In this document: positions 8,851-18,200 of the stretch, piece by piece
How the letters are laid out: each line of letters opens with the position of its first letter
Position numbering within the stretch: the stretch's first letter is position 1
DNA from: Flavobacteriales bacterium
Lineage (GTDB): Bacteria > Bacteroidota > Bacteroidia > Flavobacteriales > Weeksellaceae
Length of the DNA: 64,000 nucleotides
Reading direction: 5' to 3'
Assembly: GCA_020635515.1 (NCBI GenBank)
Contig: JACJZS010000004.1
Location: 74,348-138,347 of the forward strand
Notes under the pieces: model-generated
The model's input: the letters and a program-made list of their open reading frames with translations, nothing else
Databases searched by the model: none
What the model was told of the DNA's origin: nothing
Made by a program: the position numbers and the translations under genes

Positions 8851-9306
8851 TGTAAGTCTCCCGAAAAACTAGACAATATTTTACCCCTATGATTTAGCTA
8901 AAAATAAATAAATTTAGGGAATGAAAAAGAAGAAATTCACAGACAGCCAAATCCTACGTATTTTAAAGGAGTATGAAAACGGAGTTAGTGCCAGAGAATT
9001 GGCACGCAAACATGGTTTTTATTTTCAAACATTGTATAGTTGGAAAGAACGATTTTCAGGAGTTGAAAATGTAAGCCAACTGAGTAAGTTAAAAGACTTA
9101 GAAGCTGAAAATACAAGACTAAAGAAGATGTATGCCAATTTATCTTTAGAAAATGAGGCGTTAAAAGATGTTTTATCAAAAAAGTGGTAACGCCTGCTAA
9201 AAAGCGAGAAGTGGTTACTCATATTACTGAAGAGCATGGGATTAGCATTCGGCAGGCGTGCAAAAGTTTACAATTGGAACGAAGTAGTTATTACCCAGCT
9301 CCGCAA
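8851..9306 (+). mobile_element. IS3-family element, 5' fragment (IS407-like group)
   Basis: The element begins with TGTAAGTCTCCCGAAAA, a left inverted repeat with the TG terminus usual in IS3 elements. It then carries a complete orfA and only the first part of orfB. The homology stops near 9306, where unrelated sequence with AGCTCCGCAAA repeats begins, so the right half and right end are lost. The element cannot transpose by itself. Confidence 0.8.
8921..9190 (+). CDS. IS3-family OrfA (helix-turn-helix transposase subunit)
   Basis: An 89-residue protein starting KKKKFTDSQILRILKEYENG, with the HTH_Tnp_1 fold (ARELARKHGFYFQTLYSWKERF) that binds the element's inverted repeats. A leucine-zipper-like segment (LEAENTRLKKMYANLSLENE) used for oligomerisation follows. 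It ends VLSKKW, like OrfA of the IS407 group. The heptamer AAAAAAG at 9178-9184 sits at the OrfA end and would allow the usual -1 frameshift into OrfB, but OrfB is truncated. Confidence 0.88.
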   Translation: MKKKKFTDSQILRILKEYENGVSARELARKHGFYFQTLYSWKERFSGVENVSQLSKLKDLEAENTRLKKMYANLSLENEALKDVLSKKW

Positions 9307-9357
9307 AGAGTACATGACCACAGAGTAGCTCCGCAAATGTCTCTGACTTTGCGGTAA
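9184..9357 (+). pseudogene. IS3-family OrfB, N-terminal fragment
   Basis: In the -1 frame relative to OrfA, the sequence reads VVTPAKKREVVTHITEEHG, then RQACKSLQLERSSYYPAPQ, the conserved start of IS3 OrfB before the integrase core. After the YYP motif the frame runs into unrelated sequence and stops at 9355-9357. The whole DDE catalytic domain is missing, so no active transposase can be made. Confidence 0.82.
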
Positions 9358-9360
9358 TAA

Positions 9361-9391
9361 AAAAAGCAAGATTTTAGTGGTCTTGCTTTTT
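9361..9391. terminator. Hairpin terminator
   Basis: An 11-bp stem (AAAAAGCAAGA / TCTTGCTTTTT) with a 9-nt loop and a long plus-strand T tract. It shares the GCAAGA/TCTTGC core with the hairpin at 8278, so the two may have a common origin. Confidence 0.7.
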
Positions 9392-9402
9392 TTTTTGTGT
9401 TT

Positions 9403-9603
9403 TTATAAAGCTATTTTTTGAACTTTCTTTTTGGTAATAAAGGCATCAATAACGGAAAAGATATGGTTTTGGTCTTCTGTCTCCGCTGGAACAACATCCA
9501 TTATCTGCTCGACTAACGGATCCACACTTAACCAAATGCTAATTCTTGGGTCGTAATACCTTGCTCCGTAGTAGTATAAGTTCGTATTAGAGCTCAAATA
9601 CAT
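9403..9603 (-). pseudogene. Rhs-repeat core fragment
   Basis: 66 codons beginning MYLSSNTNLYYYGARYYDPR and continuing ISIWLSVDPL, which is the unmistakable Rhs repeat-associated core that closes the beta-barrel shell of Rhs/YD toxins. Everything upstream of this core (normally 1000 residues or more) is absent; 15 bp before it lies the stop of the TPR gene. After DPLVEQ the normal Rhs sequence is replaced by a different tail (about 35 residues, ending TKKKVQKIAL) of unknown origin. It is a relic and probably not expressed. Confidence 0.8.
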
Positions 9604-9618
9604 CGTAACAGAGAAAAA

Positions 9619-11001
9619 TTAATTTTTTCTTAGTTGCGTTGCTTTTTCTTTGAACTCTTCGTACTTGGCATCGTTTTCTAAAATACTATATGCTCCTTTT
9701 AAAGCAGAAACCACAGCAATATCTTCTTTGTTTAATTCGTACGCTTTTAAAAGATAAGGAAGTGCTTCTTTAAATAAATTCTGTCTTTGAGCATAAAGAG
9801 CTTTTCTTTTCTGAATATCCTTAGAAGTTGAACTTAATGAGTTTATTTGCTTTACAAGCTTATCATCAGGTTTAATGGTTAGTGACGCTAAATTTACGTA
9901 TGCATCAGTGTAACTAGGGTTAATTTCTATTGCTTTTTCAAAATATGTTTTTGCTTCATCGTATGTATTTTCATCTTTACTCAACATCACACCAAGATTG
10001 TAGTATGCGGTGTCGTCTTTAGGATTTAATTGAACTTTTTTCTTTAAACTCTCTACAAATTTATCTGTCTGTCCACTTTTGTAGTATAAAGTTCCTTGTA
10101 AGTCTTGTAGTAACTGATGATTAGGGACTTTTGTTAAACCTTTTTCGCAGTAAGCAATTGCATTATCATAATCTTCTTTATCGGAATAGGCAACCGCAAT
10201 CAAATGATAAATATTTCCTTCTACCGATGGTGTAGTTTCTGTTCTAAAATTTTCGTAATCAGGATTTAGTTTTACAAGCTCAAATTGTGCTTTATCCTTT
10301 AGAGTAATATCTGTTTTAGTACTTTTATTTGTAGCTACGTAGGTAGTCGTAACTCCTGTGAATCCCATGTCAATTAAATCATTAAGAATTTTAATTGCTT
10401 TATCTTTTTCATCTGCGTTGTAATAGGCAGACGCTGAGTAGTAATAGTAAATAGGATCTTCAGCATTTAATGCTTTTAGTACAAAGTGAAGTTCAGAAAA
10501 CTTATCTCCTGCTTCTTTGTAATTTTTTGCTTGGTATGCTTGTGCCGCTTCGGTATTTATTTCAGATGCTTTTGTTTGCAAAGAACTTCTAATAAGTTCG
10601 GTATAAATAGGAGCTACTGTTTTATGTTTAACTTTAGAAATTTCTCCGTTTTGTTCGGCTTTATCTGCCTCTTTTTTAGAGAAGTAGTATTTTTTATTTT
10701 TAGTTTCTGTACTTTTTCCTTCGTAGTATCCGTTTTGTTCAAAGTCGGTAACTTTTGCGAAGTATTGAGCAGATTCTAGAACGTTATTATTGCTTAAAGC
10801 TAAAACACCTTTGTTATAATTAAACTCATTAACAAGAGTAGGGTCGGTTTCTTGTGTGATTAATTTTTCAACTTTATTTAACAAATTTTCCGCTTGTTGA
10901 GGATTATCATTAATGATTTTTTTTGCTGATTCTATTTCCTCTTTTTGTCCAAAAGCAAAAATAGAGCTTACAAATGCTACTGTTAAAAGTATTTTTTTCA
11001 T
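9619..11001 (-). CDS. Exported tetratricopeptide-repeat protein
   Basis: 460 residues from the ATG at 11001, chosen because it gives a proper signal peptide (MKKILLTVAFVSSIFAFGQ); a longer frame reaching into purD has no such feature. Several TPR units are visible, for example around GDKFSELHFVLKAL, IAYCEKGLTKVPNHQLLQDL, TAYYNLGVMLSKDENTYDEA and AIEINPSYTDAYVNLASL. TPR arrays are protein-interaction scaffolds; in this phylum such periplasmic proteins are common but mostly uncharacterised. It starts 28 bp after purD on the same strand and is probably co-transcribed with it. Confidence 0.88.
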   Translation of the reverse strand: MKKILLTVAFVSSIFAFGQKEEIESAKKIINDNPQQAENLLNKVEKLITQETDPTLVNEFNYNKGVLALSNNNVLESAQYFAKVTDFEQNGYYEGKSTETKNKKYYFSKKEADKAEQNGEISKVKHKTVAPIYTELIRSSLQTKASEINTEAAQAYQAKNYKEAGDKFSELHFVLKALNAEDPIYYYYSASAYYNADEKDKAIKILNDLIDMGFTGVTTTYVATNKSTKTDITLKDKAQFELVKLNPDYENFRTETTPSVEGNIYHLIAVAYSDKEDYDNAIAYCEKGLTKVPNHQLLQDLQGTLYYKSGQTDKFVESLKKKVQLNPKDDTAYYNLGVMLSKDENTYDEAKTYFEKAIEINPSYTDAYVNLASLTIKPDDKLVKQINSLSSTSKDIQKRKALYAQRQNLFKEALPYLLKAYELNKEDIAVVSALKGAYSILENDAKYEEFKEKATQLRKN

Positions 11002-11029
11002 AATAAGTGAGTATAATGTAAAATTTAGT

Positions 11030-12271
11030 TTAGTTAATTTTTCCGATATCTGTTCTGTAATATTCGTAGTCAAAGTGAATTTTAGAAATATCATCATAAG
11101 CATTTTTTCTTGCTTCATCAATAGAATTTCCTATTCCAACTACATTTAAAACTCTTCCACCAGAAGTTACAATTGAATCTTGTTTTCGCTTTGCTCCAGC
11201 AATAAAGTAATTAGACTGAACTCTTTCTAAACCTGTAATTTCAAATCCTTTATCATAATTAAGAGGATAACCGCCAGATGCCATTACTACGCAAACAGAA
11301 TGTTTATTTTTCCAAGAAAGAGAATACGATTCTCCAGCTAAGCTTTTATCGATGATTTCTAGTAAATCATCTTCCAATAAAGGTAAAACTGCTTGTGTTT
11401 CGGGATCTCCCATTCTAAGGTTGTATTCCAAAAGATACATTCCTTTTTCATTAATCATAAGACCGAAAAAGATAACTCCTTTAAAAAGTAATTTTTCTTG
11501 AATTAAACCATTTAAAGTAGGTTTTAAAATATCTTCTTGAAACTGATTTTCGTGTTCTTTTGTATAAAAAGGATTTGGTGCAATAACTCCCATTCCTCCT
11601 GTATTTAATCCTGTTTCTCCTTCGCCAATTTTTTTATGATCTTTTGCAGAAATAAAAGGAATAATTTCTTTTCCATTAAAGATAGAAAGCACAGAAGCTT
11701 CGAATCCCGTTAGGTATTCCTCTATAACGACTTCATTTCCTGCATCACCGAATTTCTTATCTATCATAATTTCATCTACCGTTTTTTCCGCATCGTATAA
11801 ATCATTACAGATAATAACACCTTTTCCTGCAGCTAATCCGCTTGCTTTTACAACAATAGGGAATTCTTGTTCTTTTAAATATTCCTTAGCAGGAATTGAA
11901 TTGGTAAATTTCTTATATTTTGCAGTTTTTACGTTGTATTTTTCCATAAACTGCTTTGCAAATACTTTACTTCCTTCTAACTGAGCAGAAATTTTATCAG
12001 GACCAAAAATCGTTAAATTATTTTCTTGAAACAAATCTACAATTCCGTCGACTAACAGTTCCTCAGACCCAACAATTGTTAAGTCCATTTTCTCTTTTTT
12101 TGCAAATTCAAGTATTTCCAAAGTAGAATTCAGCTCAATATTTGTTCCAATAGTTTGAGTTCCTGCATTTCCTGGAGCAAAAAACAGTTCTGTTTCTTGA
12201 GAACTTTGCGAAATTTTCCAACCGATTGCATGTTCTCTTCCTCCGCTTCCTATTATAAGTATCTTACGCAT
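11030..12271 (-). CDS. purD: Phosphoribosylamine-glycine ligase
   Basis: PurD (GAR synthetase) joins glycine to 5-phosphoribosylamine using ATP, the second step of de novo purine synthesis, in the cytoplasm. The 413-residue protein opens with MRKILIIGSGGREHAIGWK, the family hallmark, and has the ATP-grasp core (VVKASGLAAGKGV) and the PurD signature LRMGDPETQ. The length is close to the family norm of about 420. A promoter-like element lies 24 bp upstream. Three further purine genes (purL, purB, purA) occur at 39-50 kb. Confidence 0.97.
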   Translation of the reverse strand: MRKILIIGSGGREHAIGWKISQSSQETELFFAPGNAGTQTIGTNIELNSTLEILEFAKKEKMDLTIVGSEELLVDGIVDLFQENNLTIFGPDKISAQLEGSKVFAKQFMEKYNVKTAKYKKFTNSIPAKEYLKEQEFPIVVKASGLAAGKGVIICNDLYDAEKTVDEIMIDKKFGDAGNEVVIEEYLTGFEASVLSIFNGKEIIPFISAKDHKKIGEGETGLNTGGMGVIAPNPFYTKEHENQFQEDILKPTLNGLIQEKLLFKGVIFFGLMINEKGMYLLEYNLRMGDPETQAVLPLLEDDLLEIIDKSLAGESYSLSWKNKHSVCVVMASGGYPLNYDKGFEITGLERVQSNYFIAGAKRKQDSIVTSGGRVLNVVGIGNSIDEARKNAYDDISKIHFDYEYYRTDIGKIN

Positions 12272-12294
12272 ATTTTAGATTAAATTAATGCTAG

Positions 12295-12325
12295 CAAAAG
12301 TACTTTTTTTTTATGAACAACGCAA
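12295..12325 (-). promoter_or_regulatory. purD promoter (Bacteroidota type)
   Basis: On the minus strand, TTG (12325-12323), a 20-bp spacer, then TACTTTTG (12302-12295), which fits the -33/-7 pattern TTG-N19-20-TAnnTTTG. It lies just upstream of purD. Confidence 0.6.
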
Positions 12326-12414
12326 GATGATAGTTGCAGGAGTTTTTGTTCAGTTGCTATAATGCAATGCTTTTTCTTGAAAAAATTAAATAAAAACAAA
12401 CAAAAAGATTTTTT

Positions 12415-12422
12415 TAACTTTG
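12415..12422 (+). promoter_or_regulatory. alaS -7 element
   Basis: TAACTTTG matches TAnnTTTG and lies 26 bp before the alaS ATG. I see no good -33 match. Confidence 0.5.
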
Positions 12423-12448
12423 TCGCTTATTTATAAATAAAATTAAGT

Positions 12449-15049
12449 ATGACTTCCCAAGAAATCAGACAAACTTTTTTAGATTTTTTCAAAGATAAAA
12501 AACATTTGATAGTACCATCTGCACCTATTGTCTTAAAAGATGATCCTACGTTGTTGTTTACCAACTCTGGAATGAATCAGTTTAAAGATTTTTTCCTTGG
12601 ATATAAAAAGCCAAAGTCATTACGTACAGTAGATACACAAAAGTGTTTGCGAGTTTCGGGAAAGCATAATGATTTAGATGACGTAGGAAAAGATACGTAC
12701 CATCATACCATGTTTGAAATGCTTGGTAATTGGTCTTTTGGAGATTATTTCAAGGAAGAAACGATTGCTTGGAGTTGGGAGCTCCTTACGGAAGTATTTA
12801 AGATTCCTAAAGATTGGTTGTATGTTACGGTTTTTGAAGGAGATAAGAATGATGGTTTAGGAAAGGATACTGAAGCATATTCTATTTGGAAAAAATACAT
12901 TGCAGAAGAAAGAATCTTAAATGGAGATAAAAAAGATAATTTTTGGGAAATGGGAGCAACAGGACCTTGCGGACCTTGCTCTGAAATTCATGTAGATATT
13001 CGTTCCGAAAAAGAAAAACAAGAAATAGACGGGAAAGAACTCGTAAATAAAGATCATCCACAAGTAATTGAAATTTGGAATTTAGTATTCATGGAATTTC
13101 TAAGAAAAGATGATAATTCATTAGAGAAGCTTCCTAAACAAAACATTGATACAGGAATGGGATTTGAACGTCTTTGTATGGTTCTGCAAGGAAAAAAATC
13201 CAATTATGACACCGATGTTTTTACACCTCTTATCAGTAAAGTAGAGAAATTATCTGGTATTTCTTATGGAGCGGAAGTAGAAACAGATATAGCGATACGT
13301 GTAGTGGTGGATCACATTAGAGCAGTAAGTTTTGCGATAGCAGACGGACAATTACCAACTAATACAGGTGCAGGATACGTAATTAGAAGAATTTTACGAC
13401 GAGCAACAAGCTATGGTTTTCGTTTTCTGAACCAAAAAGAACCGTTTTTATTTGAGTTGGTGGAGGTATTAAAAAATCAAATGGAAAAATTCTTTCCTGA
13501 AATTGGCAAGAATTATCAATTAATTCGAGATGTAATAAAAGAAGAAGAAATTAGTTTTTTAAGAACGCTTGACAAAGGACTTGTTCGCTTGGAACAAATT
13601 ATAAATGACACAAAAAATTCTAAAAAAATAGATGGAAGGTTAGTATATGAGCTTCATGATACGTATGGTTTTCCATCGGATTTATCAAGAATTATTGCAG
13701 AAGAAAAGGGATTAAGCATTGATGAAGAAGGTTTTGAAAAAGAACGAGAACGAATTAAAACTATTTCTAAAAAAGCATCTGAATCCAAAACATTTGATTG
13801 GAAAATAGTAAAAAAAATTTCAGAAGGAGAATTTATTGGTTATGATACGTTGGAAAGTGAAGTGGAAATTACCAGATATAGAAAAATTGAAAATAAAAAC
13901 GGGACGTATTATCAGTTGGTTTTTAATAAAACTCCTTTTTATGCAGAAAGTGGAGGACAAGTAGGAGATACGGGAATATTAGAAAATCAAACGGAAAGAA
14001 TTACAATATTAGACACCAAAAAAGAGAACAATTTAATTGTTCATTTTACGAAAGAATTACCAAAAGAGTTTAGTTCTTTTACGTCAAAAGTAGATAAAAA
14101 TAGAAGAGATGCTATTCAGCGAAATCACACAGTTACACATTTACTGCACGAAGCGTTACGAGAAGTTTTAGGAACACATGTAGAGCAAAAAGGAAGTTAC
14201 GTTTCCGATGAATATTTACGGTTTGATTTTTCTCATTTTTCTAAATTAAATGAAGAGGAATTAGCTGAAGTTTCAAGAAAAGTAAATTCGAAGATAAAGG
14301 AAAGTATAGATTTAGATGAATTTAGAAATATTCCATTTAATGAAGCTGTACAAAAAGGTGCAATGGCACTTTTTGGAGAAAAATATGGAGATAATGTGCG
14401 TATGATTCAGTTTGGAACTTCCAAGGAACTTTGCGGAGGAACTCACGTGAAAAATACACAAGATATTTTTTTATTTGAAATTCTGTCTGAAAGCTCAATC
14501 GCATCAGGTATTCGTAGAATAGAAGCAATTACAGGAGAGAAAGCATTCGAGTATCTGTTGAATTTTAAAAGTCAGATAGAAGAAATTAACGAGCAATTAA
14601 AGACCAAAGATGCAATTAAATCAATAGAAAAATTGCAAGCTGAAAACGATGAATTAAAACGTCAAGTAGATTTATACAAACAACAGCAAGCACAAATTCA
14701 GAAAAACGCTTGGAAAAATTTAGTGGAAGAAAAAAATGGAATTAATTTCATTAATGTAAAAACGGATTTAGAACCAACACTTATTAAAGATTTGGTATTT
14801 CAACTTAAAACAGAAATAGATAATTTACTTATAGTTGTAGGGAGTTTATATGCAGGTAAACCAACAATTACCGTAGGAATTAATGATGAAATTTCTAAGA
14901 GTAAAAAATTAAATGCAGGAACAATTGTTCGAGAACTTGCTAAAGAAATTCAAGGTGGCGGTGGCGGTCAACCGACATTTGCAACCGCAGGAGGAAAGAA
15001 TACTGACGGATTGGATTCTGCTTTAAATAAAGCAAAAGAACTGTTTTAG
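12449..15049 (+). CDS. alaS: Alanine-tRNA ligase
   Basis: Charges tRNA-Ala with alanine and edits mischarged Ser/Gly. The 866-residue protein has the class II catalytic core at the N-terminus (TNSGMNQFKDFFLG, YHHTMFEMLGNWSFGDYF), a tRNA-binding middle and the editing domain. The editing zinc site is complete: H560 and H564 (HTVTH) with C662 and H666 (CGGTH). The C-terminal DHHA1 domain ends with the glycine-rich GGGGGQPTFATAGG. It is a full-length, ordinary copy transcribed alone from its own promoter. Confidence 0.98.
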   Translation: MTSQEIRQTFLDFFKDKKHLIVPSAPIVLKDDPTLLFTNSGMNQFKDFFLGYKKPKSLRTVDTQKCLRVSGKHNDLDDVGKDTYHHTMFEMLGNWSFGDYFKEETIAWSWELLTEVFKIPKDWLYVTVFEGDKNDGLGKDTEAYSIWKKYIAEERILNGDKKDNFWEMGATGPCGPCSEIHVDIRSEKEKQEIDGKELVNKDHPQVIEIWNLVFMEFLRKDDNSLEKLPKQNIDTGMGFERLCMVLQGKKSNYDTDVFTPLISKVEKLSGISYGAEVETDIAIRVVVDHIRAVSFAIADGQLPTNTGAGYVIRRILRRATSYGFRFLNQKEPFLFELVEVLKNQMEKFFPEIGKNYQLIRDVIKEEEISFLRTLDKGLVRLEQIINDTKNSKKIDGRLVYELHDTYGFPSDLSRIIAEEKGLSIDEEGFEKERERIKTISKKASESKTFDWKIVKKISEGEFIGYDTLESEVEITRYRKIENKNGTYYQLVFNKTPFYAESGGQVGDTGILENQTERITILDTKKENNLIVHFTKELPKEFSSFTSKVDKNRRDAIQRNHTVTHLLHEALREVLGTHVEQKGSYVSDEYLRFDFSHFSKLNEEELAEVSRKVNSKIKESIDLDEFRNIPFNEAVQKGAMALFGEKYGDNVRMIQFGTSKELCGGTHVKNTQDIFLFEILSESSIASGIRRIEAITGEKAFEYLLNFKSQIEEINEQLKTKDAIKSIEKLQAENDELKRQVDLYKQQQAQIQKNAWKNLVEEKNGINFINVKTDLEPTLIKDLVFQLKTEIDNLLIVVGSLYAGKPTITVGINDEISKSKKLNAGTIVRELAKEIQGGGGGQPTFATAGGKNTDGLDSALNKAKELF

Positions 15050-15222
15050 TAAGTAGATTGTAATAATTTTTCAATTAATTTAGTAGTTTAGAAATATCAG
15101 TTATTGTTCTCTAGTATATACTTATGTTTAAAATAGGTATACTTATATGGTATCGATTTTTTTCTTATTTATAAGTTTTATTTTTGCTTACAATCCTTAT
15201 GTAATAAATTTAAAATTTAAAT

Positions 15223-18200
15223 ATGAAAACAAAGAAAATCGTCTTGTTATTTCTTACTTTTTCATTTAGTTTTGTTTTCGGACAAAACCCTTACTCTGTA
15301 TGGTATGAAAATTCAACAGGAGGAATAGTAACAAACACTAATTCAATTATTAATAATGATACATATATTGTATTTGAAGACCTTACTGTTGGGTCTAATG
15401 ATCCTAATTTAGCGAACCAATTATTTACCTCTAATGGAGGAAGTACCATACTAGATGAAATCTATGCCTATTTTTCAATCTTTTCGGGAACTACAGAAAT
15501 TCAGATTAATGAATTTGGTAATTTTAATCATCCCAATACTATTACTTTAACTAGAATAACTGGAACTAATAAATTTAAATCTACTTTACCTATCAAAACT
15601 TATCTGAATAAGAAAGGATTTGATACTCCTCAAGTCACTATTTCAAAACTCAAATTCAACTTTTATAATCAATGGATTTATGATGGAAATGGTATATTAC
15701 AGCCGAGCAACCAATCCAGTGATGTCGAGACAATAATCAACCAAGACTTTACAGTTTCACTTCCTTATACAGTACAATATGTAGATGGTAATGGAGTTGC
15801 TGTTACAGACACTAACTCAATAATCAATGGAAACACATATATACTTTTTGAAGATTTAACATTTGGGCCTAACGATTCAAATTTACCAAATCAACTATTT
15901 ACCTCTGATGGAGGAACTAATATATTAAATGAAATTTATGCTTATTTTTCAGTATTTACCACTGGAAATATAGAGCAACAAATTAATGGGTGGGGAAATT
16001 TATCTGATCCAAATAGAGTAGTTCTTACAAGAGTTGCCGGAACTAATAAATTTATGTCTGATTTACCTATTAGAAACTACCTTAATACTAAATTTATCTC
16101 AACTAATCCATCAATTGAAAAATTAAATTTTAATTTCTATAATCAGTGGATTTACAATGAATCTGGTGTCTTACAAGCAAACAATCAATCGGCAGATGTA
16201 CAAAAAACGATAAATCAAACATATAATAATCCTATTGCTCAAATAACTCCTGATAATCTTATAGATACTACTAGTAATGTAAAGATAGTTTTTGATCCTA
16301 CTAATACTGTTTTAGCAAGTGCTACACAGGTTTTTGTACATGCAGGAGTGGCTTTAGTAGATGGAGGAGAGAAATGGATAGGTAATTGGGGAACAAATGA
16401 TTCAAATGTATTAATGACTAAAGTAGGTTCAAAATGGGAAACCAACTTTGCATCATTAAAAAGTAAATTTAACTTGGGTACAAATGAAAAAGCATATGAA
16501 ATTAAGTTTCTATTTAGAAGTTTAGATGGTAATACGGTTGTTAAATCCGTACATGAACAGAATTTTGTAGCTTCTATAAATCCTCAAGAATATACTTTAG
16601 TTTCTTCACCTATACAAGCGAGTACTGATTTAGCAACAGGTCAATCTTACACAATAGCTGCGGATTCATTCAATGGTTATAATATTCCTGCAACTGCAAG
16701 TTGGACATTAAAAGAAGATGGAGTTACTATTTCTCCTGTTCCTTCTCAAGGAACTAGCTTTGCACATACTTTCAATGTGAAAAGTGGAACTCATACTTAT
16801 CTATTAAGTGCGTTAATAGGTTCACAAACAATAACTAAACAATATACGATTACTGGAAAAGTTGTAACTAATTTAGCAAGACCTTCTTGGGCAACAGAAA
16901 GAGGTGTTAATATTAATCCAAGCAATACTTTAGAAGCAGTATTAGTATTGTATGCTCCTAAAACTTATGCAGGAAAAGATGTTTCTAAACAACTAGTACA
17001 AATTATTGGAGATTTTAATAATTGGACTGCTCAGAATCTTAATAGAGATACTGTTACAAATCAAGGTTCTAGAAATGGAGATTATTGGTGGATAAGTTTA
17101 AATAACTTAACTAACCAACAAGAATATGCATATCAATTCATTATAGATGGAGTAAAATTTGTGGCAGACCCTTATGGAACAAAAATTTTAGATCCAGGAA
17201 GTAATGGCGATGTGCAACTAAAAGTTGAGACTCCTGATACTTATCCTAACCTAAGAAATTATCCAAATCCAACAAATACAGGAGCTACTCAACCGCAAGG
17301 AGTTGTAAGTACGTTTACTGTAAATGCACCTTCTTTTAACTGGCAATATTCAGATACTTTTACAAAACCATCTAATGATAACTTAATTGTGTATGAAGTT
17401 CTAGTAAGAGATTTTCAAAGAGAAAACACTCAAGGAAATCTAAGAGATGTTATTAATAAATTAGATTATATAGAAAATTTAGGAGTAAATGCAATTGAGT
17501 TGATGCCGATTCAAGAATTCCAAAATAATAACAGTTGGGGATATAATCCTACCTTTTATTTTAACTTAGATAAAGCATACGGTACTGATAATGATTTAAA
17601 AGAATTAGTTGATGAATGTCATAAAAGAGGAATCGCAATCATTGTTGACATGGTATTAAATCATGCTCATGATCCTTTCCCGCTAATTACAATGTATAAT
17701 TATGCGGATAATAATGGAAATAGGACTACAGTTAATAATCCATGGTTTAATGATGCTCATAATATTAGTAATAATGATTATAAATGGGGATTTGATTTTG
17801 ATCACACAAGCCCTTTAACCAAAGACTATGTATATGATGTAGTGGATCATTGGTTAAACGAATATAAAATTGATGGTATTAGATTTGACTTTACTAAAGG
17901 ATTCAGTTCTGTACCTAACCACGATAATATTCAAGATCCAGTAAGGGAGCAATATTTAAAAGATTTAGCTACTCATATCTGGAGTAATGATGATACAAAT
18001 TATGTTTTGTATGAACATTTAGTAGGAGGAAATGAAGAAGCTGCATTAGCTTCTCATACATCTAGTACAAATCCAAACAACAGTATTATGTTATGGACTG
18101 GGGTAGGTTTAAACAAAAGCTATAATCTAGCTACAATGTCCAAGAGTGAAGAACTAGATAATCACGGTAACTTGATTAAATGGGATTTTTCAGACATTAA

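Noticed and set aside
11002..11121. 40-residue N-terminal extension of the TPR protein
   Set aside because: The extension overlaps the 3' end of purD and removes the signal peptide that begins at 11001.
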